A stretch of DNA of 64,000 nucleotides from DASWOJ01 sp964250755 (GCA_964250755.1 CAXUHB010000018.1:1-64000); one strand, 5' to 3'. Numbered from the stretch's first letter, positions 1 to 9,403 are shown. Notes: generated by a model not told the origin, from the letters alone. Numbers and translations are program-made.

Positions 1-55
1 ACGTCCGGCCTTTGCCTTCGGAGGGCAACGCTCTATCCAGCTGAGCTACGGGTCC
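1..55 (-). tRNA. tRNA-Arg (CCG), 3' part cut off by window edge
   Basis: Read on the minus strand, the segment starts with the acceptor strand GGACCCG, then the D arm (GCTC-AGCTGGATA-GAGC) and an anticodon stem TTGCC/GGCAA around the loop CTCCGAA. The anticodon is therefore CCG, reading Arg codon CGG. The variable loop is just reached; the T arm and 3' acceptor strand lie beyond position 1. Confidence 0.9.
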
Positions 56-99
56 AACATCCTTCACATACCCCAACCGCCCCGCCCCGCCAAGGCCAT

Positions 100-1092
100 T
101 CAGCGCGCCTCCGCCAGCCACGCCGCCGCGGCCCCGTCCGCGCCGGACGGCAGCGCGCCCCGCCCCAGCATCCAGGCGGTCACATCCGAGATCACCCGGT
201 CCCGCCCCAGGTCCCGCAACAGCAGGTGGTAGCCCCCCTCGTAGTATCCCCGCCGCACCCCGGCAGGCATCTGCCCCCACGCCCGCGCCATCGCCCGCGC
301 CGGCACCAGCGTGTCATGCGCGCCGTACAGCACCAGCACGTTCCCAGGCAGCGCCGGGGCGGCGTCCTGCGCCGCGTCCATCAGGTCCGTCAGGCCGCGC
401 AGCGTGTCGAACCGCGTGCGCCGGATCGTCAGCGGGTCGCGCGCCAGCCGGATCAGCGCGTCCCGATTGTCGCTCGCCCGCACGCGGATCGGTACCTCGC
501 CGCCCGTCACCTGCAAGCCCGGCGCAACCGTGCTGACCAGCCACAGCCCGCTGCTCAGCAGGATTCCCTGCTGCGCCCGGCCCCACACCGCGGGCGCCAG
601 CAGCACCCAGCCGTCCGGCTGCACCTCCCGCGCCGCCGCCATCGTCAGGGCCAGCGCGCCGCCCATGCTCTCGCCCATGACATAGACGGGCACATCGGGA
701 TGCCGCGCCCGCAGGATCGCCAGCCCCGCCGCCGCATCCGCCTGCAAGGCCAGCAGCCCCGGCCACCGCCCCCGCCCCGGCGCCGCGCCGAACCCGCGCT
801 GGTCCGGCGCATAGACCGCGATGCCCGCGGCGGCAAAGGCCGGCCCCGGCAGCTCCCACGCATCCCGGCTGTCATTGAACCCGTGCAGCGCCAGCACCGC
901 CGCCCGCACCGGCCCGGACGGCAGCCAGCGCCGCACCGGCAGCCGCGCCCCGTCCGGCATCGTGAACAGCTCGTCCGGACGCAACGACGCCGCAGGCAGC
1001 GGCGGCAAGGGCGTGTTATACGTCGGCAGCGCCGTGCAGCCCCCCATGGACAGGGCCGCCACCAGCAGCAGGCATCCCAGCCAGGCGCGCAT
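100..1092 (-). CDS. alpha/beta hydrolase lipoprotein (lysophospholipase-like)
   Basis: A 330-residue serine hydrolase with an N-terminal lipoprotein signal peptide: charged start MRAW, a Leu/Ala-rich core, then a lipobox ending GGC with Cys19. The mature part has the alpha/beta-hydrolase landmarks: LALHGF oxyanion region, DQRGFG, the nucleophile elbow GESMGG, a late Asp (LYGAHDTLVP) and a catalytic His (GGYHLLL). This layout matches Hydrolase_4 (monoacylglycerol lipase/lysophospholipase). By family it should cleave an acyl ester at the membrane; the substrate is unknown. An in-frame ATG at 1122 would add ten residues; 1092 gives the more usual leader length. It is divergent from the zinc-finger gene at 1168. 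Confidence 0.8.
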   Translation of the reverse strand: MRAWLGCLLLVAALSMGGCTALPTYNTPLPPLPAASLRPDELFTMPDGARLPVRRWLPSGPVRAAVLALHGFNDSRDAWELPGPAFAAAGIAVYAPDQRGFGAAPGRGRWPGLLALQADAAAGLAILRARHPDVPVYVMGESMGGALALTMAAAREVQPDGWVLLAPAVWGRAQQGILLSSGLWLVSTVAPGLQVTGGEVPIRVRASDNRDALIRLARDPLTIRRTRFDTLRGLTDLMDAAQDAAPALPGNVLVLYGAHDTLVPARAMARAWGQMPAGVRRGYYEGGYHLLLRDLGRDRVISDVTAWMLGRGALPSGADGAAAAWLAEAR

Positions 1093-1167
1093 CGTTGAAA
1101 CCACGGGCGCGATGCGTATCATCCCGCCCAGCGCCCCGCCAGCCATCCCCGGCCACCAAGGACCCCC

Positions 1168-1383
1168 ATGCCCGACGCCCCCTTCGGCCACGACACCCCC
1201 CACCCCGACGTCGGCATCCCCGAGGTCCTGCACGTGGACGAGCGCGTGGTCGCCTGCGACGGCGGCACCGGCGCCCTGGGCCACCCCCGCGTCTGGCTCC
1301 GCATAGACAAGCAGCAGACCTTCTGCCCCTGGTGCAGCCGCATCTTCGTCCTGAACGAGGGCGCCGGAAACGTGGACCACTAG
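1168..1383 (+). CDS. zf-CHCC zinc-finger domain protein
   Basis: A 71-residue protein with the ordered ligands of the zf-CHCC family, related to the zinc domain of the mitochondrial complex I subunit NDUFS6: Cys in VACDGG, His in LGHPRVWL, and the CPWC pair followed by RIFVL. The length is normal for the family in alphaproteobacteria, where it is an unlinked housekeeping gene. Its role is probably zinc binding linked to respiratory complex I assembly, inferred from the family. It lies just upstream of a small membrane-protein gene and polA on the same strand. Confidence 0.85.
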   Translation: MPDAPFGHDTPHPDVGIPEVLHVDERVVACDGGTGALGHPRVWLRIDKQQTFCPWCSRIFVLNEGAGNVDH

Positions 1384-1412
1384 GTCAGGCGCACGGCAGC
1401 AGAGGGTTATAC

Positions 1413-1595
1413 ATGACGGGCACGACGCTCAACGACTTCATGCGCGGAGGGGCGTCTGGCGTAGTCATGCTCCTACCAATGTCTCTTGTTTTCGGTATCG
1501 GCTCCAAGCGCTCCGGGTCGGGACCGAGGACTGCCTTTTCGGCTCTTGGTGTGACCGTCCTATCGTCCATCATTTGTATAGTATTGGGCCTTTGA
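1413..1595 (+). CDS. small hypothetical membrane protein
   Basis: A 60-residue frame with an AGAGGG ribosome-binding site about six bases before its ATG. Two hydrophobic stretches (residues ~14-30 and ~44-60) suggest a two-helix membrane protein. Its TGA overlaps the best polA ATG as TGATG, the pattern of translational coupling. The segment is less GC-rich than its neighbours and I recognise no family. It could be a leader peptide for polA or a chance frame. Support comes only from the ribosome-binding site, the hydrophobicity and the overlap. Confidence 0.45.
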   Translation: MTGTTLNDFMRGGASGVVMLLPMSLVFGIGSKRSGSGPRTAFSALGVTVLSSIICIVLGL

Positions 1596-4399
1596 TGACC
1601 GACGCCCTTGCCCCGGACGCCGGGCACCTCGTCCTCATAGACGGCTCCGGCTTCATCTTCCGCGCCTTCCACGCCCTGCCGCCCATGACCCGGCCAGACG
1701 GCACCCCCATCAACGCCGTCTTCGGCTTCTCCAACATGCTGCTGCGCCTGCTGACGGACCACGTCGGCACCCACGTCGCCGTCGTGTTCGACGCTGGCCG
1801 CACCACCTTCCGCAACGAGCTGTACGACAAGTACAAAGCCCAGCGCCCCGAGCCGCCGCCGGAGCTGACGCCGCAGTTCACCCTGGTGCGCGAGGCCACC
1901 GCCGCCTACGGCGTCGCGGGCGTGGAGCTGGACACTTGGGAGGCCGACGACCTCATCGCCTCTTACGCCCGCGTCGCGGACGAGGCTGGGATGCGCGTCA
2001 CCATCGTATCGTCCGACAAGGACCTGATGCAGCTCGTTGGCGGCCGCGTCGTCATGCAGGACCCGATCAAGCAGCGCGAGATCGGCCCGGCGGAGGTGCA
2101 GGAGAAATTCGGCGTCCCCCCCAGCAAGGTCGTGGACGTGCAGGCCCTGATGGGCGACAGCGTGGACAACGTCCCCGGCGTCCCCGGCATCGGCCCCAAG
2201 AACGCCGCGCAGCTGATCCAGGACTACGGCGACGTGGAGGGCGTGCTGGCCGCCGCCCCCGGCATGAAGCCCAGCAAGCGCCGCGACATGCTGATCCAGC
2301 ACGCCGAGTCCGCCCGCATCAGCCGCAAGCTGGTCACGCTCTGCCGCGACGTGCCCCTGCCCCTGCCGCTCGACGACCTCCGCGCCAAGGAGCCGGACCG
2401 CATCGCCCTGGCATCCTGGCTGCAGGTGCAGGGCTTCAAGACCGCCCTGAACCGCCTGGGACTCGAAGGGGTGGTCCGCATGTCCGCCCCCGGCCTGCCC
2501 GTCCCAGCCCCCGTGCTGGCGCCCGCCGAGGGCCAGCCCTCCTTCGGCCCCTACGAGTGCGTCACCACGCCGGACCAGCTTCACGTCTGGATCGCCGAGG
2601 CCATGGCAGCCGGCATCGTCGCCCTGGATACCGAGACCGACAGCCTGGACGCCTTGCGCGCCAACCTGGTCGGCCTGTCCCTGGCGACGGCGCCGGGCCG
2701 GGCCTGCTACGTCCCGCTCCGCCACCGCGCCGCCCAGCCCGCCGCCCAAGGCACCCTGGACGCTCCGGCACCGGAGGCCGCGCCCGCCCTCCAGCAGCTC
2801 ACCCCTGAGGACGCCCTCGCCGCCCTAGCCCCCCTCCTGCGCGATCCCGCCGTGCTCAAGGTGCTGCAGAACGCCAAGTACGACCTGCTCGTCCTGGACC
2901 ACGCCGGCCTGCCCGGCATAGCGCCCGTGGACGACACCATGCTGATCTCCTACGCGCAGGAGGCCGGGCGCCACGGCCACGGCATGGACGAGCTGTCCGT
3001 CCTGCACCTGGGCCACCAACCCATCGCCTACGACAGCGTGACCGGCACCGGACGCGCCCGCATCCCCTTCGCCGAGGTGCCGCTGGACCGCGCCACCGCC
3101 TACGCCGCCGAGGACGCGGACGTCACCCTCCGCCTCTGGCACCGCCTGCGCCCCCTCCTGCGCACCACCGGCAGCCTCGTCATCTACGAGGCGATGGAGC
3201 GCCGCCTGATCCCCGTCCTGATGCGCATGGAGCAGGCCGGCGTCCGCGTGGACGAGGCCGAGCTGCGCCGCATGTCCGCCGACTTCGCCGTCCGCATGGA
3301 GGTCATGGAGGCCGACATCCACAAGATGGCCGGCCGCCCCTTCAGCCTCGGCAGCGCCAAGCAACTGGGAGAGATCCTGTTCGACGAGCAGGCCCTGCCC
3401 GGTGGCAAGCGCCTCGCCAGCGGCGCCTGGGGCACCGACGTGGTCGTGCTGCAAACCCTCGCGGACCAGGGCCACGAGCTGCCCGCCCGCATCATCGAGT
3501 GGCGGCAACTGAGCAAGCTGCGCTCGACGTACACAGAGGCGCTGGTGGCGCAGATTGACCCCCGCACCAACCGCGTCCACACCAGCTTCGCCCAGGCCAT
3601 CACCAGCACCGGCCGCCTGTCCAGCACCGACCCCAACCTGCAGAATATCCCGATCCGCACGGAAGAAGGCGCGCGCATCCGCCAGGCCTTCGTGGCCGAG
3701 GACGGGCACGTCCTGGTATCCTGCGACTACTCGCAGATCGAGCTGCGGCTGATGGCCCACGTCGCCGACATCGCGCCTTTGAAAGACGCCTTCGCCACCG
3801 GTCAGGACATCCACGCCCGCACGGCGTCCGAGGTGTTCGGCGTGCCGATGGAGGCCATGGACCCCGGCACGCGCCGCCGGGCCAAGGCGATCAACTTCGG
3901 CATCATCTACGGCATCAGCGCCTTCGGCCTGGCCCGGCAGCTCGGCATAGACCCCGGCGAGGCCCGGACCTACATCGCCGCCTATTTCGAGCGCTACCCT
4001 GGCATACGCGCCTACATGGACCGCACGAAGGCGGAAGCGCGGGAGCACGGCTACGTCCTGACCCCCTTCGGCCGCCGCTGCTGGGTGCCCGGCATCGCCG
4101 ACAAGATGCAGCAGCGCCGCGCCTATGCCGAGCGCCAGGCGATGAACGCCCCCCTGCAGGGCGGTGCCGCCGACATCATCAAGCGCGCCATGGTCCGCCT
4201 CCCGGCTGCGCTGGACGCCGCCGGCCTGCGCGCACGCCTGCTGCTGCAGGTGCATGACGAACTGCTGTTCGAGGCGCCGGAAGGGGAAGCGGAGGAGACC
4301 GCGGCGGTAGCCAAGCGGGTGATGGAAGCCGCCGCGACGATTTCAGTGCCGCTGGTCGTGGAAACCGGCCACGGCCACAGCTGGGCCGCAGCGCACTGA
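1595..4399 (+). CDS. polA: DNA polymerase I
   Basis: A 934-residue DNA polymerase I, full length for the family, acting in Okazaki-fragment processing and repair. The order is a 5'-3' exonuclease (residues ~10-290, with LIDGSGFIFRAF, the metal-binding SSDKDLMQL and the helix-hairpin-helix GVPGIGPKNA), a 3'-5' exonuclease with the DTETD metal site (~345) that appears intact, and the family A polymerase. Polymerase motifs present are DPNLQNIPIR, DYSQIELR (motif A), INFGIIYG (motif B) and QVHDELLFE (motif C). The ATG at 1595 is chosen because it overlaps the stop of the small upstream gene; a TTG at 1574 would add seven residues. It converges on the thiolase gene, with a palindromic repeat between. 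Confidence 0.97.
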   Translation: MTDALAPDAGHLVLIDGSGFIFRAFHALPPMTRPDGTPINAVFGFSNMLLRLLTDHVGTHVAVVFDAGRTTFRNELYDKYKAQRPEPPPELTPQFTLVREATAAYGVAGVELDTWEADDLIASYARVADEAGMRVTIVSSDKDLMQLVGGRVVMQDPIKQREIGPAEVQEKFGVPPSKVVDVQALMGDSVDNVPGVPGIGPKNAAQLIQDYGDVEGVLAAAPGMKPSKRRDMLIQHAESARISRKLVTLCRDVPLPLPLDDLRAKEPDRIALASWLQVQGFKTALNRLGLEGVVRMSAPGLPVPAPVLAPAEGQPSFGPYECVTTPDQLHVWIAEAMAAGIVALDTETDSLDALRANLVGLSLATAPGRACYVPLRHRAAQPAAQGTLDAPAPEAAPALQQLTPEDALAALAPLLRDPAVLKVLQNAKYDLLVLDHAGLPGIAPVDDTMLISYAQEAGRHGHGMDELSVLHLGHQPIAYDSVTGTGRARIPFAEVPLDRATAYAAEDADVTLRLWHRLRPLLRTTGSLVIYEAMERRLIPVLMRMEQAGVRVDEAELRRMSADFAVRMEVMEADIHKMAGRPFSLGSAKQLGEILFDEQALPGGKRLASGAWGTDVVVLQTLADQGHELPARIIEWRQLSKLRSTYTEALVAQIDPRTNRVHTSFAQAITSTGRLSSTDPNLQNIPIRTEEGARIRQAFVAEDGHVLVSCDYSQIELRLMAHVADIAPLKDAFATGQDIHARTASEVFGVPMEAMDPGTRRRAKAINFGIIYGISAFGLARQLGIDPGEARTYIAAYFERYPGIRAYMDRTKAEAREHGYVLTPFGRRCWVPGIADKMQQRRAYAERQAMNAPLQGGAADIIKRAMVRLPAALDAAGLRARLLLQVHDELLFEAPEGEAEETAAVAKRVMEAAATISVPLVVETGHGHSWAAAH

Positions 4400-4400
4400 C

Positions 4401-4500
4401 TCTTCTCCCTCTCCCCTCGGGAGAGGGCCGGGGTGAGGGGATCTTGGCTGCGGCGCGGAGCACCCCGCCCCCCGCCAAGCGCCCCCTCGTCCCTCACCCC
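4401..4500. repeat. CCCTCTCC/GGAGAGGG palindromic repeat, likely bidirectional terminator
   Basis: Between the convergent polA and thiolase genes lies a hairpin with CTCCCTCTCCC pairing with GGGAGAGGG, followed by CCGGGGTGAGGGG. A partner CCCTCACCCC sits at 4491-4500, so the block can fold as two nested hairpins. Related copies occur near 23056 and 36716-36863. This is a common proteobacterial REP-type sequence and probably ends transcription from both sides. The last seven bases overlap the thiolase stop. Confidence 0.7.
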
Positions 4501-5666
4501 GTCGGCATCCGCTCCAGGATGCTCACGTAGTTCGCCACCCCGGCCCCACCCATGTTGAACACCCCCGCCACATCCGCCCGCGACAACTGCATGTCCCCGG
4601 CCTGACCCGTCAGCTGCATCGCCGCAATCGCGTGCATGGACACGCCTGTCGCCCCCACGGGATGCCCCTTCGCCTTCAACCCCCCGCTGCGGTTGATTGG
4701 CAGCCGCCCGCCCGCCGCCGTGGTCCCGTCCAGCACCGCCCGCGCCCCCTGCCCCGGCGCGGCCAGCCCCATTGCCTCGTAGGCCAGCAGCTCCGCGATG
4801 GTGAAGCAGTCATGGACCTCCGCGAACGACAGGTCCTCCAGCCCCAGCCCCGCCGCTTCCAGCGCGCCGGCCCAGGCCCGCGCTGCCCCCTCGAACCGCG
4901 TGGGGTCGCGCCGGGACAGCGGCAGATAGTCGTTGACATGGACCGCCGCCCGGAAGCGCACCGCCTTCGCCATGCCGCGCGCCGTGTCCGCGTCCGTCAG
5001 CACCAGCGCCGCGGCTCCGTCGCTGACCAGGGAGCAATCCGTCCGCTTCAGGGGCGGCGCCACGTAGGGGTTGCGCTCGCTGACCGTGCGGCAGAACTCG
5101 TAGCCCAGATCCTTCCGCATCTGCGCATAGGGGTTGTCCACCCCGTTCTTGTGGTTCTTGGCCGCAATCGCCGCCAGCGCGTCGGACTGGTCCCCGTATT
5201 GCTGGAAATACCGCTCCGCGATCCGCCCGAACACCCCGGCGAACCCCGCCGGGATGTCCCCCTCCTCTCGCCGGTAGCTGGCGCCCAGCAGGTTGTCGCC
5301 GACCTGGGCGCCCGGCGTCGCCGTCATCTTCTCCGCCCCGACCACCAGCGCGAACCGCCCGCGCCCGGCCGCCAGGAAGTCCCGCGCCCCGTGTATCGCC
5401 GCGGACCCCGACGCGCAGGCGTTCTCATACCGGGTCGCCGGCTTGTAGCGCAGCGCCTCGATCCCCTGCATGGCCAGGCTGCTGGGGAAGTCCTGGCGGG
5501 AGAAGCCGTTGTTGAACAGGCCGACGAACACGCCGTCCACCTCCGCCGCCTCGATCCCCGCATCGGCGATGGCCGCGCCGGCGACGCGCCCGATCAGGCT
5601 CTCGACATCCGGGTCCTCCAGCTTGCCGAAGGGGCTGTGCGCCCAGCCGACGATGCATGTGTCCAT
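4494..5666 (-). CDS. thiolase family protein (acetyl-CoA acetyltransferase / SCP2-thiolase type)
   Basis: A 390-residue thiolase-fold enzyme with a strong AGGAGG ribosome-binding site before its ATG. The nucleophilic Cys sits in YENACASGSAAIHGA (residue ~88). The C-terminal half has VHDCFTIAEL, INRSGGLKAKGHPVGATG and NMGGAGVANYV, which carry the catalytic His and the late-Gly segment. The spacing resembles the SCP2/thiolase-like 'acetyl-CoA acetyltransferase' group more than biosynthetic AtoB. It may cleave or condense acyl-CoAs in beta-oxidation-like degradation. It is divergent from the TRAP solute-binding gene. No partner such as a DUF35/OB-fold subunit is adjacent, so its substrate is open. 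Confidence 0.88.
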   Translation of the reverse strand: MDTCIVGWAHSPFGKLEDPDVESLIGRVAGAAIADAGIEAAEVDGVFVGLFNNGFSRQDFPSSLAMQGIEALRYKPATRYENACASGSAAIHGARDFLAAGRGRFALVVGAEKMTATPGAQVGDNLLGASYRREEGDIPAGFAGVFGRIAERYFQQYGDQSDALAAIAAKNHKNGVDNPYAQMRKDLGYEFCRTVSERNPYVAPPLKRTDCSLVSDGAAALVLTDADTARGMAKAVRFRAAVHVNDYLPLSRRDPTRFEGAARAWAGALEAAGLGLEDLSFAEVHDCFTIAELLAYEAMGLAAPGQGARAVLDGTTAAGGRLPINRSGGLKAKGHPVGATGVSMHAIAAMQLTGQAGDMQLSRADVAGVFNMGGAGVANYVSILERMPTG

Positions 5667-5789
5667 GGCGTGTCCTCCTGCGTGTTGCCCGGCAAGGTCG
5701 GGCGTCGCGCGTCTGGTTGCAAGCCGGGCTTCCCATGCCGGGGCAACTGCGATACCCGCTTGGGCAACAATATCCGGAGGATCTGCCTC

Positions 5790-6800
5790 ATGCCCACCGT
5801 CAACCGCCGCACCCTGCTGGCCACCGCCGCCGCGCTGCCGCTGGTGGCCATACGCACCCGCCCCGCCGGCGCCGCCGAGTTCACCTACAAGTTCGCCAAC
5901 AACCTGCCCGCCACCCATCCCCTGAACATCCGCGCAGTGGAGGCCGCAGCGCGCGTCAAGCAGGCGACGGGTGGACGGGTCGAGATCAACGTGTTCCCCA
6001 ACAATCAGCTCGGCTCCGACACCGACGTGCTCAGCCAACTCCGTTCCGGCGCGGTCGAGTTCTTCACCCTGTCCGGCCTGATTCTGTCCACCCTGGTGCC
6101 GGCAGCCAGCATCAATGGCATCGGCTTCGCCTTCAAGGACTACAACCAGGTCTGGGCGGCGATGGACGGCAAGCTCGGCGCCTACGTGCGGGCGGAGATC
6201 GGCAAGCGCGGGCTGCTGGCGATGGACCGCATCTGGGACAACGGCTACCGCCAGACCACCACCAGCACAAAGCCGATCACGACGCCCGACGACTTCCGCG
6301 GCATGAAGCTGCGCGTGCCCGTCAGCCCCCTATGGACCAGCATGTTCACGGCGCTGGGCGCCGCCCCGGCCAGCATCAACATCAGCGAGGTCTATTCCGC
6401 CCTGCAGACCCGCATCGTGGACGGACAGGAGAACCCGCTCGCGGTGATCGAGACCACGAAGTTCTACGAGGTGCAGAAGTACTGCTCCATGACCAACCAC
6501 ATGTGGGACGGCTACTGGTTCCTGGCTAACCGCCGCGCCTGGGACAAGCTGCCGCCCGAGACGCAGACGATCGTGGCGCGCGAGCTGAACCGGTCCGCCC
6601 TGGACGAGCGCACGGACGTGGCCGCCTTGAACGCCGGGCTGCGCGGCACGCTGCAGGGGCGCGGCATGGCGTTCAACGACCTGGACCCCGCGCCCTTCCG
6701 CGACACGCTGAAGCGCGCCGGCTTCTTCAAGGACTGGCAGGCCAAGTACGGCGCGGAGGCCTGGGGCATCCTGGAGTCCCAAGTCGGCAGCCTGTCGTAG
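5790..6800 (+). CDS. TRAP transporter solute-binding protein (DctP family)
   Basis: A 336-residue periplasmic solute-binding protein of the DctP/TRAP family, with a GGAGG ribosome-binding site eight bases upstream. The leader has a Tat-like NRRTLL start, a hydrophobic core and an AGAAE cleavage region near residue 27. Family landmarks include FANNLPATHPLN, VFPNNQLGSD, the Arg-bearing segment FRGMKLRVP (the Arg that pairs with the substrate carboxylate) and the QENPLAVI region. It should bind a carboxylate and deliver it to the fused permease encoded 220 bp downstream on the same strand, with a palindromic repeat in the gap. Confidence 0.92.
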   Translation: MPTVNRRTLLATAAALPLVAIRTRPAGAAEFTYKFANNLPATHPLNIRAVEAAARVKQATGGRVEINVFPNNQLGSDTDVLSQLRSGAVEFFTLSGLILSTLVPAASINGIGFAFKDYNQVWAAMDGKLGAYVRAEIGKRGLLAMDRIWDNGYRQTTTSTKPITTPDDFRGMKLRVPVSPLWTSMFTALGAAPASINISEVYSALQTRIVDGQENPLAVIETTKFYEVQKYCSMTNHMWDGYWFLANRRAWDKLPPETQTIVARELNRSALDERTDVAALNAGLRGTLQGRGMAFNDLDPAPFRDTLKRAGFFKDWQAKYGAEAWGILESQVGSLS

Positions 6801-6869
6801 CGGCTGCGGCGTGAGGGCCAGGTCACGATGCGCCATCCTGCGCTGACCCCACGCTGCCCCCGAAGCTTC

Positions 6870-6967
6870 GTCATTGCGAGGAGCGCAGCGACGCGGCAAT
6901 CCAGGGGCCGACAGGGCTGCGTCGGCGGCCCCCCCATGCTCACGGCGCAAGCGCGCTTTGCGATGAC
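6870..6967. repeat. GTCATTGCGAG dispersed palindromic repeat, copy 1
   Basis: This ~98-bp element starts GTCATTGCGAGGAGCGCAG, contains CGGCAATCCAGGGGCC, and ends TTGCGATGAC, the diverged inverse of its start. It lies between dctP and dctQM. The right arm is the most decayed of the four copies (others at 12616, 21771 and 49478). Confidence 0.85.
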
Positions 6968-7021
6968 GGCGTTCTGGGATGGGGCGGCCCTTTCCTTGCT
7001 GACATCATCAGGAACCGCCCA

Positions 7022-8875
7022 GTGAGCCTCGCCGTGGACGCCCGTCCGGCGGCGGGGCGGTGGGCCGGCGGGGCCGAGGCCGTCCTACGCCACCTTGTCG
7101 AGGCCGCCGCCGCCCTGCTGGCCCTGGCGGAGATCGGCATCCTGGCCGTCGGCGTCGCCGCCCGCTTCGTGTTCCACCGCCCCATCGTCTGGACCGACGA
7201 ACTCGCAAGCATCCTGTTCCTGTGGCTGGCGATGCTGGGCAGCGTGATCGCCCTGCAACGCGGCCAGCACATGCGCCTGACCGCCATCGTGGGCGGCATG
7301 GCCCCGCGCTGGCGGGCGCGGGCCGGGGCGCTGGCAGTCGGCGCCTCCGCCCTGTTCCTGCTGCTGATCCTGCCGCACGCCGCGGAATATGCCGCCGACG
7401 AGTGGTACATCGAGACCCCGGCCCTGGGCTGGTCCAACATGGTCCGTGCCGGCGCCATTCCCGTCGGCGTGGCGCTGATGCTGGCCTCCTGCGTGCTGCA
7501 CCTGCTGCGGGAGCGCCTGGCCGACCTGCTGCTGGTGGGGGCCGGGCTGCTGCTGCTCGCCGGCGCCCTGTATGTCCTTGGACCCGCGCTGAAGGGCGCC
7601 GGCAACTGGAACCTGCTGCTGTTCTTCGTGAGCCTGCTCGGCGCGGGTGTGCTGCTGGGGGTGCCCATCGGCTTCAGCTTCGGCCTGGCGACGCTCGCCT
7701 ACCTCGCCACCACCACCAGCACGCCGCTGACCGTCGTGGTGTCCCGCATGGACGAGGGCATGAGCGCCCTGATCCTGCTGGCCGTCCCCCTGTTCGTGTT
7801 CCTGGGACTGCTGATCGAGATGACCGGGATGGCCCTGGCGATGGTCAACTTCCTCGCGAGCCTGCTGGGCCACGTGAAGGGCGGGCTGGCCTACGTGCTG
7901 CTGGGCGCGATGTACCTGGTCAGCGGCATCTCGGGCTCCAAGGCCGCGGACATGGCCGCCGTCGCCCCGGTGCTGTTCCCGGAGATGCGCCGCCGCGGCG
8001 CCAACGAGGGGGAACTGGTGTCCCTTCTGGCGGCGTCGGGCGCCATGAGCGAGACGATCCCGCCGTCGCTCGTGCTGATCACCATCGGCTCGGTCACGGG
8101 CGTCAGCATCGCCGGGCTGTTCACCGGCGGGCTGGTCCCGGCGCTGGTGCTGGCGGCGGCGCTGGGCGTGGTGGCCTGGTGGCGGTCCCGGGACGATGAC
8201 GTGTCCGGCGTGCAGCGGGCTACCCCGCGCCAAGTCGGCCGCGCGCTGCTGATCGCGCTGCCGGCGCTGGTCCTGCCCTTCCTGATCCGTGCCGCGGTGG
8301 TGGAGGGCGTGGCGACCGCCACCGAGGTCAGCACCATCGGCATTGCCTATTCCGCCCTGGCCGGGCTGCTGATCTACCGGCGCTTCGCGTGGGGTCGGCT
8401 GTATCCCATGCTGGTGGAGACTGCCTGCCTGTCCGGCGCCATCCTGCTCATCATCGGCACCGCCACCGGCATGGCCTGGGCGCTAACGCAGTCCGGCTTC
8501 TCCCGTGCCCTGGCCGGCGCGATGGCGGGCGTGCCCGGCGGCGCCGCGGGCTTCATGGCCATCTCCGTCGTGGCCTTCATCGTGCTGGGCAGCATCCTGG
8601 AAGGCATCCCTGCCATTGTGCTGTTCGGCCCGCTGCTGTTCCCCATCGCCAAGGCGCTGGGCATCAACGACGTGCATTATGCGATGGTGGTGGTGCTGGC
8701 GATGGGCGTGGGCCTGTTCGCGCCGCCATTCGGCGTGGGCTACTACGCCGCCTGCGCCATCGGCCGGGTCAGCCCGGACGCGGCGATGCGGCGCATCTGG
8801 CCATACCTGGGCGCGCTGGTGCTGGGCCTGATCCTGGTGGCGGCGGTGCCTTGGTTCTCGACGGGGTTCTTGTAG
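7022..8875 (+). CDS. TRAP transporter fused permease (DctQ-DctM)
   Basis: A 617-residue integral membrane protein starting at GTG with an AGGAA ribosome-binding site. Residues ~1-165 resemble the small DctQ subunit: four hydrophobic segments and the motif WTDELASILFLWLA. From ~190 onward it is the large DctM subunit with about a dozen hydrophobic segments, including LGVPIGFSFGLA, SGSKAADMAAV, ASGAMSETIPPS and LEGIPAIVLFGPLLFP. It is thus a natural fusion of two usually separate subunits, as in several TRAP families. With the DctP protein upstream it should import an organic acid using a sodium or proton gradient. Confidence 0.93.
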   Translation: MSLAVDARPAAGRWAGGAEAVLRHLVEAAAALLALAEIGILAVGVAARFVFHRPIVWTDELASILFLWLAMLGSVIALQRGQHMRLTAIVGGMAPRWRARAGALAVGASALFLLLILPHAAEYAADEWYIETPALGWSNMVRAGAIPVGVALMLASCVLHLLRERLADLLLVGAGLLLLAGALYVLGPALKGAGNWNLLLFFVSLLGAGVLLGVPIGFSFGLATLAYLATTTSTPLTVVVSRMDEGMSALILLAVPLFVFLGLLIEMTGMALAMVNFLASLLGHVKGGLAYVLLGAMYLVSGISGSKAADMAAVAPVLFPEMRRRGANEGELVSLLAASGAMSETIPPSLVLITIGSVTGVSIAGLFTGGLVPALVLAAALGVVAWWRSRDDDVSGVQRATPRQVGRALLIALPALVLPFLIRAAVVEGVATATEVSTIGIAYSALAGLLIYRRFAWGRLYPMLVETACLSGAILLIIGTATGMAWALTQSGFSRALAGAMAGVPGGAAGFMAISVVAFIVLGSILEGIPAIVLFGPLLFPIAKALGINDVHYAMVVVLAMGVGLFAPPFGVGYYAACAIGRVSPDAAMRRIWPYLGALVLGLILVAAVPWFSTGFL

Positions 8876-9031
8876 GCCCCGGCCCTCGGCAGCCCCATTT
8901 TGTCAGCAGCCCCAAGTCTGCCTGTACTTGGCGGCTACTTGGCGGCCCGCCCGCGCCAGCCCGCGTGCCTGCGAATCTGACCAGGGCGGGCCTCCCTGAC
9001 GCGGGGATCGGATATCGGGCACACACCGGGG

Positions 9032-9403
9032 ATGGACGACCAGCAAGCCGACCTGTTCGGCGCAACGCCGAAAGCGCTGCCGAAACCCCGCCCGGCCCGC
9101 CAGCGCGCCGCGCCCGCCCTGGTCGCTGCCCCAGCCGCTCCAGCTGTCGAGGCGCGGTCGGCACCCGCCGGTCCCCCCGAGCAAACGCCTGACCCCGTCG
9201 CCGCCGCAGCCCAGTTCTCCCCCGCCGAACTGGACGCCCTTGTGGCCGCGCTGCCCGACGATGCCCTGGCCCGGCTGCTGCTGGCCAGCGTGCGCCAACT
9301 GCGCCGGCGCCTGTCCCGCGCCGCCGGACGCCCCGCGCCCGCCCTGGACCGTGCGGCCCGGCAGATCGCCGCCGAGTTCACGTCCGGCGACGATGACCCA
9401 TGA
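9032..9403 (+). CDS. hypothetical protein (Ala/Pro-rich, charged)
   Basis: A 123-residue protein of unknown family. Residues 1-60 are rich in Ala and Pro and look disordered. The C-terminal half (FSPAELDALVAALPDDALARLLLASVRQLRR) is strongly helical and could form a small helical bundle. Codon use is typical of the neighbours. The ATG follows CCGGGG, a weak ribosome-binding site. No signal peptide or membrane segment is seen. Confidence 0.55.
   Translation: MDDQQADLFGATPKALPKPRPARQRAAPALVAAPAAPAVEARSAPAGPPEQTPDPVAAAAQFSPAELDALVAALPDDALARLLLASVRQLRRRLSRAAGRPAPALDRAARQIAAEFTSGDDDP

Noticed and set aside
1574..1594. TTG start for polA seven codons upstream
   Set aside because: The ATG at 1595 has the TGATG coupling to the upstream frame and begins with sequence closer to normal polA starts.
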